64,000 nucleotides of DNA from Basidiobolus meristosporus CBS 931.73. Taxonomy: Eukaryota; Basidiobolomycota; Basidiobolomycetes; Basidiobolales; Basidiobolaceae. Made by a program: the position numbers and the translations under genes. Location of the stretch: positions 1 through 64,000 of the forward strand of contig MCFE01000248.1 in the NCBI GenBank assembly GCA_002104905.1, given 5' to 3'. Positions 11,304 through 23,358 of the stretch are shown here, in pieces (the first letter of the stretch is position 1; each line of letters starts with the position of its first letter). The notes beneath the pieces are model-generated. The model was given only the letters and a program-made list of their open reading frames with translations, did not search any database and had not been told where the DNA came from.

Positions 11304-11919
11304 ATGACATTTTTGTGCAAGGACCAGATAGGTTGACCCAATAAGTGTAAGCTGCAATTGCACCATGCCAATGCCATGTAAATACCAACTAAGTGCTGTT
11401 AAACCTCTATCAGGCTCTCTGCAGGTATATAGAAAATTTGCTTAATTCTAGCTTGTGACATTGAACCAGTAGAGTTCATTTGTTGCACCCTGTCCTTAGA
11501 AGAATGCTTGTGATGTGCCTGTCACAGGGCTATCAAGAGATTTCAATCCTTTGATCAAACAGCAGTGGTGCTACTAGGACACAATGTAAAGATTGCTGAA
11601 AAAAATACGCCTCATATTTCACAAAGCATGGTCAGAACATTGCATTACAATAATAAATAAATGACTTTTATTTGTTCTCTGCCCACTGTATACTCTTTGA
11701 TCCTAGATGCTCAATGATATTGTAAGCTTGTATATAATGATTAGCTATTACTCTTTCTGCACACCCTTTACTTCCTGACTTGAACAATGCTCTCATTTCA
11801 TGCATAGAAGTTGGTTCACTTCAATTGAATCCACAGTTGTCGCTTAGTTGTCAGCAGTACCAACCTATAGAAGTCACTATAACCTACACTAGCATTAAAC
11901 TTGACCTCATGTTGAAGAA
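11304..11919. other. Unassigned sequence left of Copia-1 A
   Basis: No open frame over 60 codons and no repeat recognised elsewhere in the window. It is AT-rich and CpG-poor like the transposon rubble around it. It was continuous with 21199 onwards before Copia-1 A inserted, because the two sides carry the same 5-bp duplication. Confidence 0.5.
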
Positions 11920-11924
11920 GTAAC

Positions 11925-12292
11925 CATTGAAATATTGGACTATTTGGTATCATTCTGCAGCTAAAATTTACTTAACAATTCTGGAATAGTCTTAATCACT
12001 GTGAGACTAACTTACAGCTCTAACTTTGCCACTTTCTTCAAATTTATAATTTTATGATTATTCCCCTATAGTAAGGATCAAATTAGCACTAATACTAACT
12101 ATTATGTACTAACCCTGAAACTGTTACAGAATGCTCCTGAATATTGAGAAACCCTCCTTACTGAGTGTTACAGCTGTATTACTTCTACAAAGGTATAAAT
12201 ACTGAGATTCTTTATTAATAAACAACAGTTGAACTATTATCACTATTTCTTGATAAGTTCCTTATATCCAAATCACTTCTTAAATTGCAACA
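11925..12292 (+). repeat. 5' LTR of Copia-1 A
   Basis: The LTR is 368 bp. The usual TGTTGAAATATTGG start reads CATTGAAATATTGG here, and it ends TTGCAACA. It contains GGTATAAATACTGAG (TATA-like, near 12190) and TTTATTAATAAACAAC (polyadenylation-like). The target duplication GTAAC directly precedes it. Confidence 0.9.
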
Positions 12293-12305
12293 GATTATGA
12301 GCCCC
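12293..12305 (+). other. Primer-binding site, initiator tRNA-Met anticodon type
   Basis: GATTATGAGCCCC follows the LTR directly. Other copies in the window read GGTTATGAGCCCC, complementary to GGGCTCATAACC, the anticodon stem-loop of eukaryotic initiator tRNA-Met. Here one base is changed. Drosophila copia primes from a 5' half of this tRNA, so the site fits half-tRNA priming. Confidence 0.8.
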
Positions 12306-12327
12306 AATTGCTTTAATCTATTCTTAA

Positions 12328-13786
12328 GATGACTTCTACCAGCAAACAGACCTACACATACATCTTCCCTGTAAAGAAGAGATTTAATAGAAAGTACTAC
12401 AGACTTTGGAGAAGATGCAGATCCACCTTGAGGAAAGGATGCTTTGGAATATAGTAACAGGAAACAAAGTTGAGCCCAAAGAAACAGCAGAAGAAGTGGA
12501 GAAATTACAAGAGAAGGAGAGAAAGGCCTTTAATGCCATATGTATCAGTGTGCAAGATTCCTTCATTGGACAAATCCATGCCTGAAATACTGCCAAAGCA
12601 TATGGGAATCCTCAGAGAAGATCTTTAGAGTAAAGTCAGTATCAAGCAAACTTTATTTGAAACAAAAGTTCTTCAACATGAGGAAGAAGCCAGATGATGA
12701 CATGCTACAACTCACTACCAAAATGGAGATACTTGCAGAAGAACTTTACAGTACTAATGATGGTGTAGATGATGAAGAAAAGATACTCTGTCTGCTTTGC
12801 AGCCTACCAGACAAGTATGAGCCACTCATACATTCTTTTAAAAGCAGAGAAGACAATTTGACTTTAGACTATGTTAAAGGAAGACTTCCTCATGAAGAGC
12901 TCAGATGTAATGATCAAGTGGAGAGAGTTGAAGATAATGATTTATTCAGTTCAGAAAGACACTCAGAAAAGAAGGGAAAGCAACAAAACCAAAAAAACCT
13001 GGATGCTGCATCTATTGTAAAAAGCCAGGACACTGGGCAAGAGAATGCCAGAAGAAACAAGCAGACAAAGAACAGAAACCAGAGCAGGTAAACCATGTAA
13101 CTACAGATGAACAGTTATTTGTAACTGTACAAGAGGGTGCAAGTAACCAAAGTAATGAATGGTATATTAACTCTGGAGCTTAACATCATAATTGTGGTAT
13201 GAAGTAGTGGTTAGCAACTTTTCCCGTAAAAAAGATTTATCTGGGAGATAACTTTGCTCTGGAAGCTACCGCAAGTGCGTCTATACAACTAAATATGAGC
13301 AATAGCCAAGGGCAACAACAGTAAGATTCACTGACGTACTCAATGTAACTGGAATAGCTAAGAACCTACTCTCAGTCAGTAAAGCAACTGCTCAGGGACT
13401 GATATTTTTTTTTACTAAGATGAGCTGCTCAATGAGTGAGAATGGACAAAACTTAGTCTTAGTAATCAGAGATCACAGTATACACAAGTTACAATGCTAG
13501 ATCATTGTACCTGAGTATGTCAACATTGCTAAGACTGATAAGACCAACTGGGAGACATAGCATAGGAGGCTAGGACACATTGGGGGACAGAAAATGAGCC
13601 AATTGGTGAAAAATCAGCTTGTTTTAGGGCTAGAATATTCAATTCCAATCTAATTGAATGTTTGTAAGGCATGTTCATATGACAAACAAACTAGGTAACA
13701 TTTCAAGAGCTCAGAAGGCTTCAATACCACCAAAATATTGGCTATTGTACACTCACACATATGTGGCCCCATGAGAACACTATCCT
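12328..13786 (+). pseudogene. Copia-1 A gag, protease and start of integrase
   Basis: The ATG at 12328 opens MTSTSKQ, as in copy B, but a frameshift follows at once. The longest open part (12540-13091, 183 residues) covers gag with FFNMRKKPDDDMLQL and the start of the zinc-knuckle region (IVKSQDTGQENARR is a shifted reading of it). Beyond are a protease-like WYINSGA with the catalytic Asp changed to Asn, and decayed GAG-pre-integrase sequence. The frame reaches MRTLS of integrase and is cut by Copia-1 B. Clearly inactive. Confidence 0.85.
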
Positions 13787-14155
13787 TGTTGCAATCTAAG
13801 AAGTGACTTGGATATAAGGAACTTATTAAGAAATAGTGATAGTAGTTGAGCTGTTGTTTATTAATAAAGAAGCTCAGTATTTATACCTTTGTAGAAGTAA
13901 TACAGCTGTAACACTCAGTAAGGAGGGTTTTGCAATATTCAGGAGCATTCTGTAACAGTTTCAGGGTTAGTACATAATAGTTAGTATTAGTGCTAATTTG
14001 ATCCTTACTATAGGGGAATAATCATAAAATTATAAATTTGAAGAAAGTGGCAAAGTTAGAGCTGTAAGTTAGTCTCACAGTGATTAAGACTAGTCCAGAA
14101 TTGTTAAGTAAATTTTTAGCTGCAGAATGATACCAGATAGTCCAATATCTCAACA
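13787..14155 (-). repeat. 3' LTR of Copia-1 B
   Basis: 369 bp; on the minus strand it starts TGTTGAGATATTGG and ends GCAACA. The adjoining CTCCCACTCAACT (14156 on) is the complement of the polypurine tract AGTTGAGTGGGAG. It is the partner of the LTR at 18102-18469. Confidence 0.9.
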
Positions 14156-17100
14156 CTCCCACTCAACTAAATAATTTCTTAATCCTAATTCCTCTCTAAG
14201 ATTCTCAAATTGTGGCCTAGCAGTGGTTCTGTCAATATATCTGCCACCATTTTGTTAGTTGGGCAGTACACTAACTCTACTAAGTTATTTTTAACAGCTT
14301 ACCTCACAAAGTGATGCTCTATATCAATATGCTTAGTTCTGATATGATTAGTAGGATTTCTACCTAATGAAGGACAACTTTGATAATCCTTGTAAATGCA
14401 TATTGATTAATCTAAATTAAAACCTAAGTTGTTGAATAATTTTTGTAGCCATAAAGCCTCCTTAGTTGCTTGATATGCAGCCATATATTTGGCTTCAGTT
14501 GTAGATAGGGCCACAGTTGGTTGTTTCTTGCAATTCCAAGTAATAGCTGCACCAGCATAAAGAAATACATAGCCTGTGGTAGAGCATCTGTCATAGAGAT
14601 CCCTGCCCCAATCTGAGTCACTATAGCCATCAAACTCTTGCCTATTAGCTGCTCCAGTGTATTCCAGTGCCATATTGATGGTACCTTGGCGATATCTGAA
14701 AATCCGCTTAACTGCTGCAATTTGATCTGATCCATAATTCTGCATGAATTGACTGACTATTCCAACTGCCACTGCAATATCTGGATGTGTAGACACCATC
14801 AGGTAGGTAAGGCTACCAACCATTGATCAATAGGGAAAGTTTTGGTCCATATTTGAGCAGTTTTCATTTATAACTGGCTGAGATTTGCTTGATTTCAGGT
14901 TATTGTCTATAGGGGGTAGCTGCAGGTTTGAAATTTTCCATTTTGAAGCGTCTAAGAATGTCCCTGATGTAGTTAGACTGATTCTGCACTATTTGCAGTG
15001 CAGGTATGTCAAATTTGACCTCAATTCCAAGAAAATAGCTCAATTTTCCAAGATCTTTCATCTCAAACTTGCTGAAGAGATCTGATTTTGTCAGTTTAAG
15101 TGCCTATTGGTCACTTGTAGCTATAATTAGATTGTCTACATAAAAAACTAGTATGATCACACCCTTTTTGAGCTGTTTCACATATATACTGTGATCTGCA
15201 GTGCTACTAGAGAACCCAATTTCCTCTAGATATGTGTCAATCTTGTGATACCATGCTCTAGGTGCCTGCTTAAGCCCATACAACAATTTTCTAAGTTTGC
15301 ACACCTCATGGGGTACTTTTGGATTGGTAATGCCTTCTGGTTGCTCCATATGTATATTTTCTTGCAAATCCTCATTTGGAAAGGCTGTTTTGACATCCAT
15401 TTGGTGTAGATCTAGACTGTGTACAGCTGCCAGGGCTAGAACTGTCCTAATGGAGTCAAACTTGGCAACTGGAGGCAATGTTTCCTTAAAGTCTAGTCCC
15501 TGCATCTGGGAATAGCCTTGGGCCACCAATCTAGCCTTGTACTATCAATGGCACCATTTGAGGTTATCTTGATCTTGTAGACCCATCAACATCCTATTGG
15601 CTTTCTCCCATATGATAAATCTACCAGTTCCCATGTTTTTGCCTTGATCAGTGATTGGTACTCCTCCTGCATGGCTTGTTGCCACATAGTAGCATCTGGA
15701 CTTTGCATGGCCTGTTCCAGACTCTGAGGTTTGGCACATAAGGCAGGATAAGCTTCTTCATGATCATTGGATGTCTTCCGCCAGGATCCAGGGGCATTTC
15801 TTATTCTGGTGGATCAGCTAGCTGGGATATTCTGTTCTGATCTAGAACTGGTGGAAGTATCTTCCATATCTGTCTGGATTTGGTACGTATCTTCTTCATT
15901 AGTGTTGATTGAATCATCAGGCAGCTGGCCAATGGTTTCTGTGGCTTTCTGATCTGAGTTCTCCTCAAATACAATGTCCCTGCTCTTGATCAGCTTCTGT
16001 ATTTTGCAATCATACACTCTATACCCCTTAGTATCTTCACATTACCCAAGCAAGATTCCTTTCCTACTCTTTGGTTCCAACTTTGAATGTTTTTTGTCAG
16101 GGCTTTGATAGAAAACATGACTGCCAAAGATCTTGAGGTGCTGGAGATCTAGTTTTTTGCCTGTATATGCTTCAAAAGGTGTAGAATCACATAGTGCTGT
16201 TGTTGGGCATCTGTTCTTGATGTATACAGCAGAAGCAACAGATTCAGCCCAAAATTTGTAGTCCATTCCCTTATCATGTAGCATAGATCTTCCCATCTCC
16301 ACTATTGTTCTGTTTGCATGTTCTGCTACTCCAATTTGCTGTGGAGTATGAGGAACTGTGGTCTGTTGAAGTATACCAGTAGACAAGTAGTGTCCTGCAA
16401 ACTCCTTTGAGCAGTATACTCCTCCATTGTCACTTTGTAGTACCTTTAATTTACACCCAGTTTGTGTTTTGGCTGTGTTCTTGAAGTGCTTAAGTGTCTC
16501 TAAAGCTTCATCCTTTGTTTTGGGGGAGTACACCCATGTATATCTTGTTTTGTCATCAATAAACATCATGAAGAATCTCTTGGCTCCAAAGGACAGTGTT
16601 CTCATGGGGCCACATATGTCTCAGTGTACAATAGGCAATATTTTGGTGGTATTGATACCTCCTGAGCTGTTGAAACATTGCCTAACTTGTTTGCCATATG
16701 AACATCCCCTACAAACATTCAATTTTATTGGAATTGAGTATTTTAGGCGCAAAACAAGCTGATTTTTCATCATTTGGATCATTTTCTGTTCTGCAATGTG
16801 TCCTAGCTTCCTATGACACATCCACCAGTTGGTTTCATAAGTTTCAGCAATGTTGACACACTCCGGTACAATGATCTTGCATTGTAACTTGTATATATTG
16901 TGATCTCTGATTACCAAGACTAATTTTTGTCCATTCTTACTCAATATTGAGCAGCTCCTCTTAGTAAAGACAAATTTCAGTCCCTGCGCAGTTGCTTTAC
17001 TGACTGAGAGTAAGTTCTTAGCTATTCCAGGTACATAGAGTACGTCAGTGAGTCTTGCTGTAGCTGCCCCTGAGCTATTGCTCATATTTAGTTGTATAGA

Positions 17101-18066
17101 CCCACTTGCAGTGGCTTCCAGAGCAGAGATATCTCCCAGATAAACCTCTCTTACAGGAATAGTTTTTAAATTGCTGAGCCAATTCTTTATACCACAAATA
17201 TGCTGTGATGCTCCAGCGTCAATATACCATTCATTACTTTGGTTACTTGCACTCTCTTGTACGGTTACAAATATCTGCTTATCAGTAGTTAGATGGTTTG
17301 CCTGCTCTAGTTTCTGTTTTTTGTCTGCTTGTTTTCTTCTTGCATTCACTTGCCCAATGTCCTGGCTTTTTACAATAGTTGCAGCAACCAGGTTTTCTTT
17401 GGTTTTGTTGTTTTCCTTTCTTATCTGAGTGCCTTTCTGAACTGAATAAAGCATCTTCTTTGATTTTCTCTGTTTGATCATTATGTCTGAGTTCTTCATG
17501 AGGAAATCTTCCTTTGGCATAGTCTAAAGTCAAGTTGTCTTCTCTGCTTTCAAAGGAAACTATGAGTGGCTCATACTTGTCTGTTAGGCTGCAAAGCAGA
17601 CAGAGTATTTTTTCTGCATCTTTGCACCAGCATTAACACTGTAAAGTTCTTCTGCAAGTATCTCCATTTTGGTAATGAGTTGCAGCATGTCATCATCTGG
17701 TTTCTTCCTCATGTTGAAGAACTTTTGTTTCAAATAAAGCTTGCTCAATACTGACTTTGCCCTAAAGTTCTTCTCTAAGAATTCCCATGCTGCTTTGGCA
17801 GTATTTGAGGCATGGATCTGGCCAATGAAGGAATCTTGCACATTGATACATATGGCATTAAAGGCCTTTCTCTCCTTCTCTTGAAACTTCTCCACCTCTT
17901 TTGCTGTTCCTTTGGGCTCAGCTTCTTTTCCTGTTACCAAACTTAAAAGCATCCTTTCCTCCAGGTGGATCTGCATCTTAATTCTCCAAAGTCTGTAGTT
18001 CCTTCCATCAAACCTCTCCTTTACAAGGAAGATGTTTGTGCTGTTCTGTTTGCTGATAGAAGTCAT
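14156..18066 (-). pseudogene. Copia-1 B gag-pol
   Basis: Gag starts at 18066 (MTSISKQNSTN...), open for 160 codons, then frameshifts. The zinc knuckle CNYCKKPGHWASEC (CX2CX4HX4C) is intact near 17400. The protease reads WYIDAGASQHIC. The integrase zinc region (HRKLGH...CRGC) lies near 16700-16830 and the catalytic part at 16042-16605 has FIDDKTRYTW, QSDNGG and GVAEHANRT. RT (15104-15739) has MDVKTAFPN and ends FYVDN where YVDD is usual, so the second catalytic Asp is Asn. RNase H (14407-14823) has YSDSDWG and STTEAKY. Several stops and frameshifts: inactive. Confidence 0.9.
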
Positions 18067-18086
18067 CTTTAGAATAGATTAAAACA

Positions 18087-18101
18087 GTGGGGCTCATAAC
18101 C
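18087..18101 (-). other. Primer-binding site of Copia-1 B
   Basis: The reverse complement reads GGTTATGAGCCCCAC directly after the 5' LTR. Twelve bases match the complement of the initiator tRNA-Met anticodon stem-loop (GGGCTCATAACC). The site contains an ATG. Confidence 0.85.
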
Positions 18102-18469
18102 TGTTGCAATTTAAGAAGCAATTTGGATATAAGGAACTTATCAAGAAATAGTGATAATAGTTGAACTGTTGTTTATTAATAAAGAAGCTCAGTATTTATA
18201 CCTTTGTAGAAGTAATACAGCTGTAACACTCAGTAAGGTGGGTTTCTCAATATTCAGGAGCATTCTGTAACAGTTTCAGGGTTAGTACATAATAGTTAGT
18301 ATTAGTGCTAATTTGATCCTGACTGTAGGGGAATAATCATAAGATCATAGATTAGAGGAAAGTGGCAAAGTTAGAGCTGAAATTAGTCCCATAGTGACCA
18401 GGACTAGTCCCAAATTGCTAAGTAAACTTTTAGCTGCAGAATGATACCAAATAGTTTAATACTTCAATA
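18102..18469 (-). repeat. 5' LTR of Copia-1 B
   Basis: 368 bp; minus-strand start TATTGAAGTATT and end ATTGCAACA, followed by the primer site. The first two bases are mutated from TG. A TATA-like GGTATAAATACTGAG is conserved (near 18195-18210 on the complement). Confidence 0.9.
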
Positions 18470-18474
18470 GTTCT

Positions 18475-20826
18475 TTGGAGCCAAGAGATACTTTATGATG
18501 TTCATTGATGACAAAACAAGATATACATGGGTATACTTCCTCAAAACAAAGGAAGAAGCTTTAGAGACACTTAAGCACTTCAAGAACACAGCCAAAACAC
18601 AAACTGGGTGTAAATTAAAGGTACTACAAAGTGACAATGGAGGAAAATACTGTTGAAAGGAGTTTGCAAAATACTAATTGTCTACTGGTATACTTAGCAT
18701 ACCACTGTTCCTCATACTCCGGAGCAAAATGGATTAGCAGAACGTGCATATAGAACAATAGTAGAGATGGGGAGATCTATGCTATATGATAAGGGAATGG
18801 ACCATAGGTTTTGGGCTGAATCTGTTGCTACAGCAGTATACATCAGGTACAGATACCCAACACACACTATGTGATGCTTCACCCTTCAAAGCATATACAG
18901 GCAAAAAACTAGATCTCCGGCACCTCAAGATCTTTGGCAGCAATGTTTTTTATCACATTCCTGACAAAAAACACTCAAAGTTGGAACCAAAGAGTGGGAA
19001 AGGAATCTTTCTTGGGTGATGTGAAGATACTAAGTGGTATAGAGTGTATGATTGCAAAATTCAGAAGCTGATCAAGAGCAGGGACGTTGTATTTGAGGAG
19101 AATTCAGATCAGAAAGCCACAGAAATCATTGGCCAGCTGCCTGATGATTCAATCAACACTAATGAAGAAGATAAGTACCAAATCCAGCCAGATATGGAAG
19201 ATACTTCTACCAGATCCAGATCCAAACAGATTATCCCAGTTAGGGGATCCACCAGAATAAGAAGTGCCCCTGGATCCTGGTGGCAAGCCTCCAATGATCA
19301 CAAAGAAGCTTATCTTGCCTTATGTGCCAAACCACAGAATCTGGAACAGGCAATGCAAAGTCCAGATGCTACTATGTGGCAACAAGCCATGCAGGAGGAG
19401 TACCAATCACTGATCAAGGCTAAAACGTGGGAACTGGTAGATTTACAGAATGGGGGAAAACCAATAGGATATAGATGGGTCTACAAGATCAAGATAACCT
19501 CAAATGGTGCCATTGATAGTACAAGGCTAGATTGGTGGATAAAGGCTATACCCAAATCCTGGGACTAGACTTTAAAGAAACATTTGCTCCTGTTGCCAAC
19601 TTTAACTGCATTTGGACAGTTCTAGCCCTGACAGCTGTTCACAGTCTAGATCTACACCAAATGAACCTCAAAACAGCCGTTCTAAATGGGGATTTGCAAG
19701 AAACTATAGATATGGAGCAACCAGAATTGTTTACCAATCCAAAAGACCCCCATAAGGTGTGCAAACTTAGAAAATTGTTGTATGGGCTTAAGCAGGCACC
19801 TAGAGCATGGTATAACAAGATGGACACATATCTAGAGGAAACTGGGTTCTCTTGTAGCACTGTAGATCACAGTAAATATGTGAAACTGCGCAAAAAGGGT
19901 GTGATCATCCTAGTTCTTTATGCAGACAACATAATTATAGCTACAAGTAACCAAGAGGCACTTAAACAGACAAAATCAGATGCTTCAGCATGATTGAGAT
20001 GGCAGATCTTGGAAAATTGAGCTATTTTCTTGGAATTGAGGTCAAATTTGATATACATATGCAGAAAATTGCGCTGAATCAGTCTAAGTACATCAGGGAC
20101 ATTCTTAGATGCTTCAAATTGGCAAATTACAAACCCACAGCTACCCCTATGGAGAATAATCTGAAATTAAGCAAATCTCAGCCAGTTACAGATGAAAACG
20201 GTGCAAATATGGACCAAAACTTTCCCTTTCAATCAGTGGTCAATAGCCCATCAGATCAAATTGCAGCAGTTAAGCGGATTTTCAGATATTGCCAAGGTAC
20301 CATCAATATGGCACTGGAATACCCTGGAGCAGCTAATAGGCAAGAGTTTGATGGCTATAGTGACTCAGATTGGGGCAGGGATCCAATTGAAAGTTGCTCT
20401 ACCGCAGGCTATGTATTTCTTTTTGCTGATGCAGGTATTACTTGGAATTGCAAGAAACAACTAACTGTGGCCCAATCTACAACTGAAGCCAAATATATGG
20501 CTGCATTTCAAGCAACTAAGGAGGCTGTATGGCCACAAAAATTATTCAAAGACTCAGGTTTTATTGCAGATTAAATAACATGTATTCACAAGGATAATCA
20601 AAGTTGTATTTCATTAGCTAGAAATCCTACAAATCATTTCAGAACTAAGCACATTGATATACAGCATCAATTTGTGAGGGAAGCTGTTGAAAATTACTTA
20701 GTAGAGTTAGTGAACTGCCCAGCTAACAAAATGGTGGCACATATATTGACAAAACCACTAGCTAGGCCACAATTTGAGAATCTCAGGGAGGAATTAAGAT
20801 TAAGAAATTATTTAGTTGAGGGGGAG
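18475..20826 (+). pseudogene. Copia-1 A integrase, RT and RNase H
   Basis: This continues the integrase interrupted at 13786: FMMFIDDKTRYTW, LQSDNGG, then a stop-laden stretch. Open parts: 19044-19568 (integrase C-terminus to RT start, VYDCKIQKLIKSRD...WVYKIKI), 19532-19993 (RT, ETFAPVANF, YGLKQAPRAWY, LYADN), and 19990-20574 (RT thumb to RNase H, LGIEVKF, YSDSDWG, STTEAKYMA). The RT active-site motif reads YADN instead of YVDD. The polypurine tract GAGGGGGAG (20818-20826) abuts the 3' LTR. Inactive. Confidence 0.9.
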
Positions 20827-21193
20827 TGTTGAAATATTGGACTATTTTGTATCATTCTGCAGCCAAAAATTACTTAGCAATTCTGGACTGGTCTGGGTCA
20901 CTGTGGGACTAATTTACAGCTCTAGTTTGCTACTTTCTTCACATCTATGAATTTATGATTATTCCCCTATAGTTAGGATCAAATTAGCACTAATACTAAC
21001 TTTTGAGTACTAACACTGAAACTGTCACAGAATGCTCCTAAATATTGAGAAGCCCTCCTTATTTAATGTTACAGCTGTGCTACTTCTACAAAGGTATAAA
21101 TACTGAGCTTCTTTATTAATAAACAACAGTTGAACTATTATCACTATATCTTGTTAAGTTCCTTATATCCAAATCACTTCTTAAATTGCAACA
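20827..21193 (+). repeat. 3' LTR of Copia-1 A
   Basis: 367 bp, TGTTGAAATATTGG to TTGCAACA, directly after the purine tract. The duplication GTAAC follows at 21194-21198. Confidence 0.92.
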
Positions 21194-21198
21194 GTAAC

Positions 21199-21923
21199 TC
21201 AACTAAGGACCACTACTCAGTATGAACTGCTGTCATAGCCCTTTTCAATAACTGTAGCTGGCATCCTACAGCTTTATTCAGTTTTTTGTTCTCTAGTTCC
21301 CATAGGGCCAGGTCTTCAGCCAGTACTGCAAAGTCCAGCTCCTTATCTTCTAGACTTTGCAACAAATCCTGGCAATATTCAGGTGCACCTTGCCTTATAA
21401 AGAACCTCAAACCTGGAGTTCATCAGATTTCTGCTGGTTTCTGCAGATATTTTGAGGGTATTTTGCTGGTATTCAGCCAATGCTTTGCGTTCTATCTATC
21501 TGTTACAATACTTGATTTAAGTGGTTGGCAGCCAATTATAATGCCTGGACAAATGCTGGTTGACCTTGTCTGTCTTGGAGGATATGTATGCTTATCTACC
21601 TAATGGCTAGTACCTGATATATTCACAGTTGCCAGCTTTAAGAAGCTTGGAATTCAGCTGACTATATGATGCTACTCTGGTGGCCTGTTGTCTATTTTTC
21701 TTAGTGCCACAGCCTATCCCTCCCATGCTGTGATGGTTACTATTGGGCCCATAGAGTTGGGTACTACTGTTGTACTTGCAAGACTGCATGGTGATCCTCC
21801 ACTGGTACACTGGAAAAAGGTTCAATTCTGGTCTTTCAGTTAGAGTAACTTTGGCTACCTCTTTGTAGCCAGGACATAATTTTTGCTACCTGAGGCATTG
21901 ATTGCCCTTCACAAGTTAGACTT
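21199..21923 (-). other. Unassigned; decayed minus-strand coding-like sequence
   Basis: On the minus strand an open stretch of 65 codons (21213-21410) contains LEDKELDFAVLAEDLALWELENKKLNK in two halves that look helical and Glu/Leu-rich. Upstream, after frameshifts, are ALAEYQQNTLKISAE-like residues. A Gln/Glu/Leu-rich helical C-terminus is common in accessory proteins of DNA transposons, but nothing here proves that. The sequence was continuous with 11919 before Copia-1 A inserted. Confidence 0.35.
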
Positions 21924-22796
21924 GTTCTTTTCAATATTGCTATTGAGTGTCTGTTTACTTTTGGTGCTGGATCAATAGACTCTATCACAATGCCAGTGGT
22001 AGGATCATTCTATTCAAAATTTTACTCAACCTGGCTTGTATTGCTCAGAATAGTGCTTTTCTTGCTTTATTCACACTTCAGAATGCTCCAGACACATTTC
22101 TCCCAGTGGATGTTTTGCCTGATCACACTGTGCAAAGGTTAATGTGTTGACTATGCTACCTATTCTGCAGTTTTCTTCTCTGTGTGACACTCTCTGAATT
22201 TGGCTGTAAACATGCTAAATCTCTTAGGATATCTAACTTATTGCTCTCCTCACTCTGAGATGATTAAATGTCTCTTTATATAGCTTCTGCTTCCTGCTGA
22301 GTACCCATTGATTGGCTTTCCTTAAGTTGTGATGCATCCTAATCACTGACAATCCTCTCCTAAATAAGCTAAGTCAGCTCTACATTTTGCACCTCTGCTG
22401 AATTGTTGATGACTTGATAGCCCAAATGATTTGTTGTGCCTACTTCCTGCAAATTGCCCACTAAATCAGATGCTGCAACCTGCAACATCAGACAGTGCTT
22501 GAAACTTCACCCAAAATGCCTAATATTTGCCAGAATAACAGTGTCTCTGCCCTCAAAAAGGTTGGCTAATCCTACTTGGAAGGTGTCCAAAACACTCTTG
22601 ATAGGGAACCCATTGCTGTATGCTGTAAGATATCCGATATAATTCAAGCTCCTGAACCTGGTATTCCAGGCTTGTTCTGGCATTCAAACCTTCCAAAAGG
22701 TGGTGCTTCATTGCAGGCTCTAATAATTTTGTTAGCATGGATGGTGGGATGAAACCCAGTAGGGCAATACTTCTTGTAATAGCAGAGAAGCTCTTG
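21924..22796 (-). pseudogene. Decayed Harbinger-like transposase with left transposon end
   Basis: GACTTGTTCTTTTC at 21924 resembles the end of the Harbinger-like element at 39041. From about 22040 to 22796 the sequence parallels 39170-39970, the intact transposase ORF, in the same orientation (shared GCTCCAGACACATTTCTC, CATGGATGGTGGGATGAAACC). It has many stops and frameshifts. It is cut at 22797 by a Gypsy-1 LTR fragment. Confidence 0.8.
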
Positions 22797-22892
22797 TTAC
22801 AAGTCTTGATATAACAGTATTAGTGGAATAAGGGGTTGAGCTACCATGGTATTTGTTAAAACTTGTACTGATACCTATTGAGGCTGGTATGT
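22797..22892 (-). repeat. Gypsy-1 LTR fragment
   Basis: TGTTACAAGTCTTGATATAA and the following bases match the inverted Gypsy-1 LTR end (compare 6922 on). Only about 95 bp remain before the sequence switches to Copia-2 gag. Truncated. Confidence 0.75.
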
Positions 22893-23115
22893 GTACTTCT
22901 AATGCCTTCCATGCATTCTTTCCTGTTTTTGCTCTTCAACCTTGAATTTGCAATTTGTCTCTAATGTTAAGGCAAATGCAGTCAAAGGTGCTTGTTCTTT
23001 CTTCTGGTAACTCAAGGCTTCCTCACTGAAGTTTTCAGGAGGAAAATCTTCTCTCATTTCATTATCCATAAACCCTTATTCTTGTAGCAGAATATTCATC
23101 TTCACCTTCCATGCT
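22893..23115 (-). pseudogene. Copia-2 gag fragment
   Basis: The complement matches Copia-2 gag (compare 60420-60640): AWKALE-, CICLNVK-like residues, then the start of gag with KMNILLQE-like reading. It ends abruptly in the word CATGCTTGG, where Copia-1 RT sequence begins. A chimeric scrap. Confidence 0.65.
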
Positions 23116-23358
23116 TGGTGGCCTAATGGAGTTAAACTTGGCAGCTGGAGCAAATGTTTCCTTAAAGTCTAGTCTCTGGTTCTGGGAATAGCCTTTAGCC
23201 ACTAATCTAGCCTTGCACTTATCAACAGCACCATTTGAGGTTATCTTGATCTTGTAGACCCATCTACATCCTATTAGGTTTCTCTCATCTGGTAAATCTA
23301 CCAGTTCCCACATTTTTGCCTTGAACAGTTACTGGTACTCCTCCTGCATGGTTTGATG
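23116..23358 (-). pseudogene. Copia-1 RT fragment interrupted by Gypsy-1
   Basis: On the minus strand: WVYKIKITSNGAVDKCKARL and LDFKETFAPAAKFNSIR, the N-terminal part of Copia-1 RT. It is cut in the phrase CTCCTGCATGGTTTG by the 5' LTR of Gypsy-1. The rest of this copy is not found on the far side because Gypsy-1 is itself truncated there. Confidence 0.8.

Larger units (their letters stand above)
13787..18469 (-). mobile_element. Copia-1 element B, complete, inserted in Copia-1 A
   Basis: LTRs lie at 13787-14155 (3') and 18102-18469 (5'), with a primer site at 18087-18101 and pol in between on the minus strand, 4.68 kb in all. The flanks are ATCCT (13782-13786) and GTTCT (18470-18474). The uninterrupted integrase of copy B itself reads GTCCT at this place (rc near 16588), so both flanks are single-transition derivatives of one 5-bp duplication. 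This is a same-family, opposite-strand insertion that postdates A. Confidence 0.92.
11925..21193 (+). mobile_element. Copia-1 element A, complete but interrupted by Copia-1 B
   Basis: This is a Ty1/copia retrotransposon with LTRs at 11925-12292 and 20827-21193, a primer site at 12293, gag-protease-integrase-RT-RNase H order, and a polypurine tract. The 5-bp duplication GTAAC is found at 11920-11924 and 21194-21198. Its integrase is split at 13786/18475 by a complete second element of the same family on the opposite strand. Without that insertion A is about 4.6 kb, normal for a copia element. Multiple stops and frameshifts make it inactive. Confidence 0.93.
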
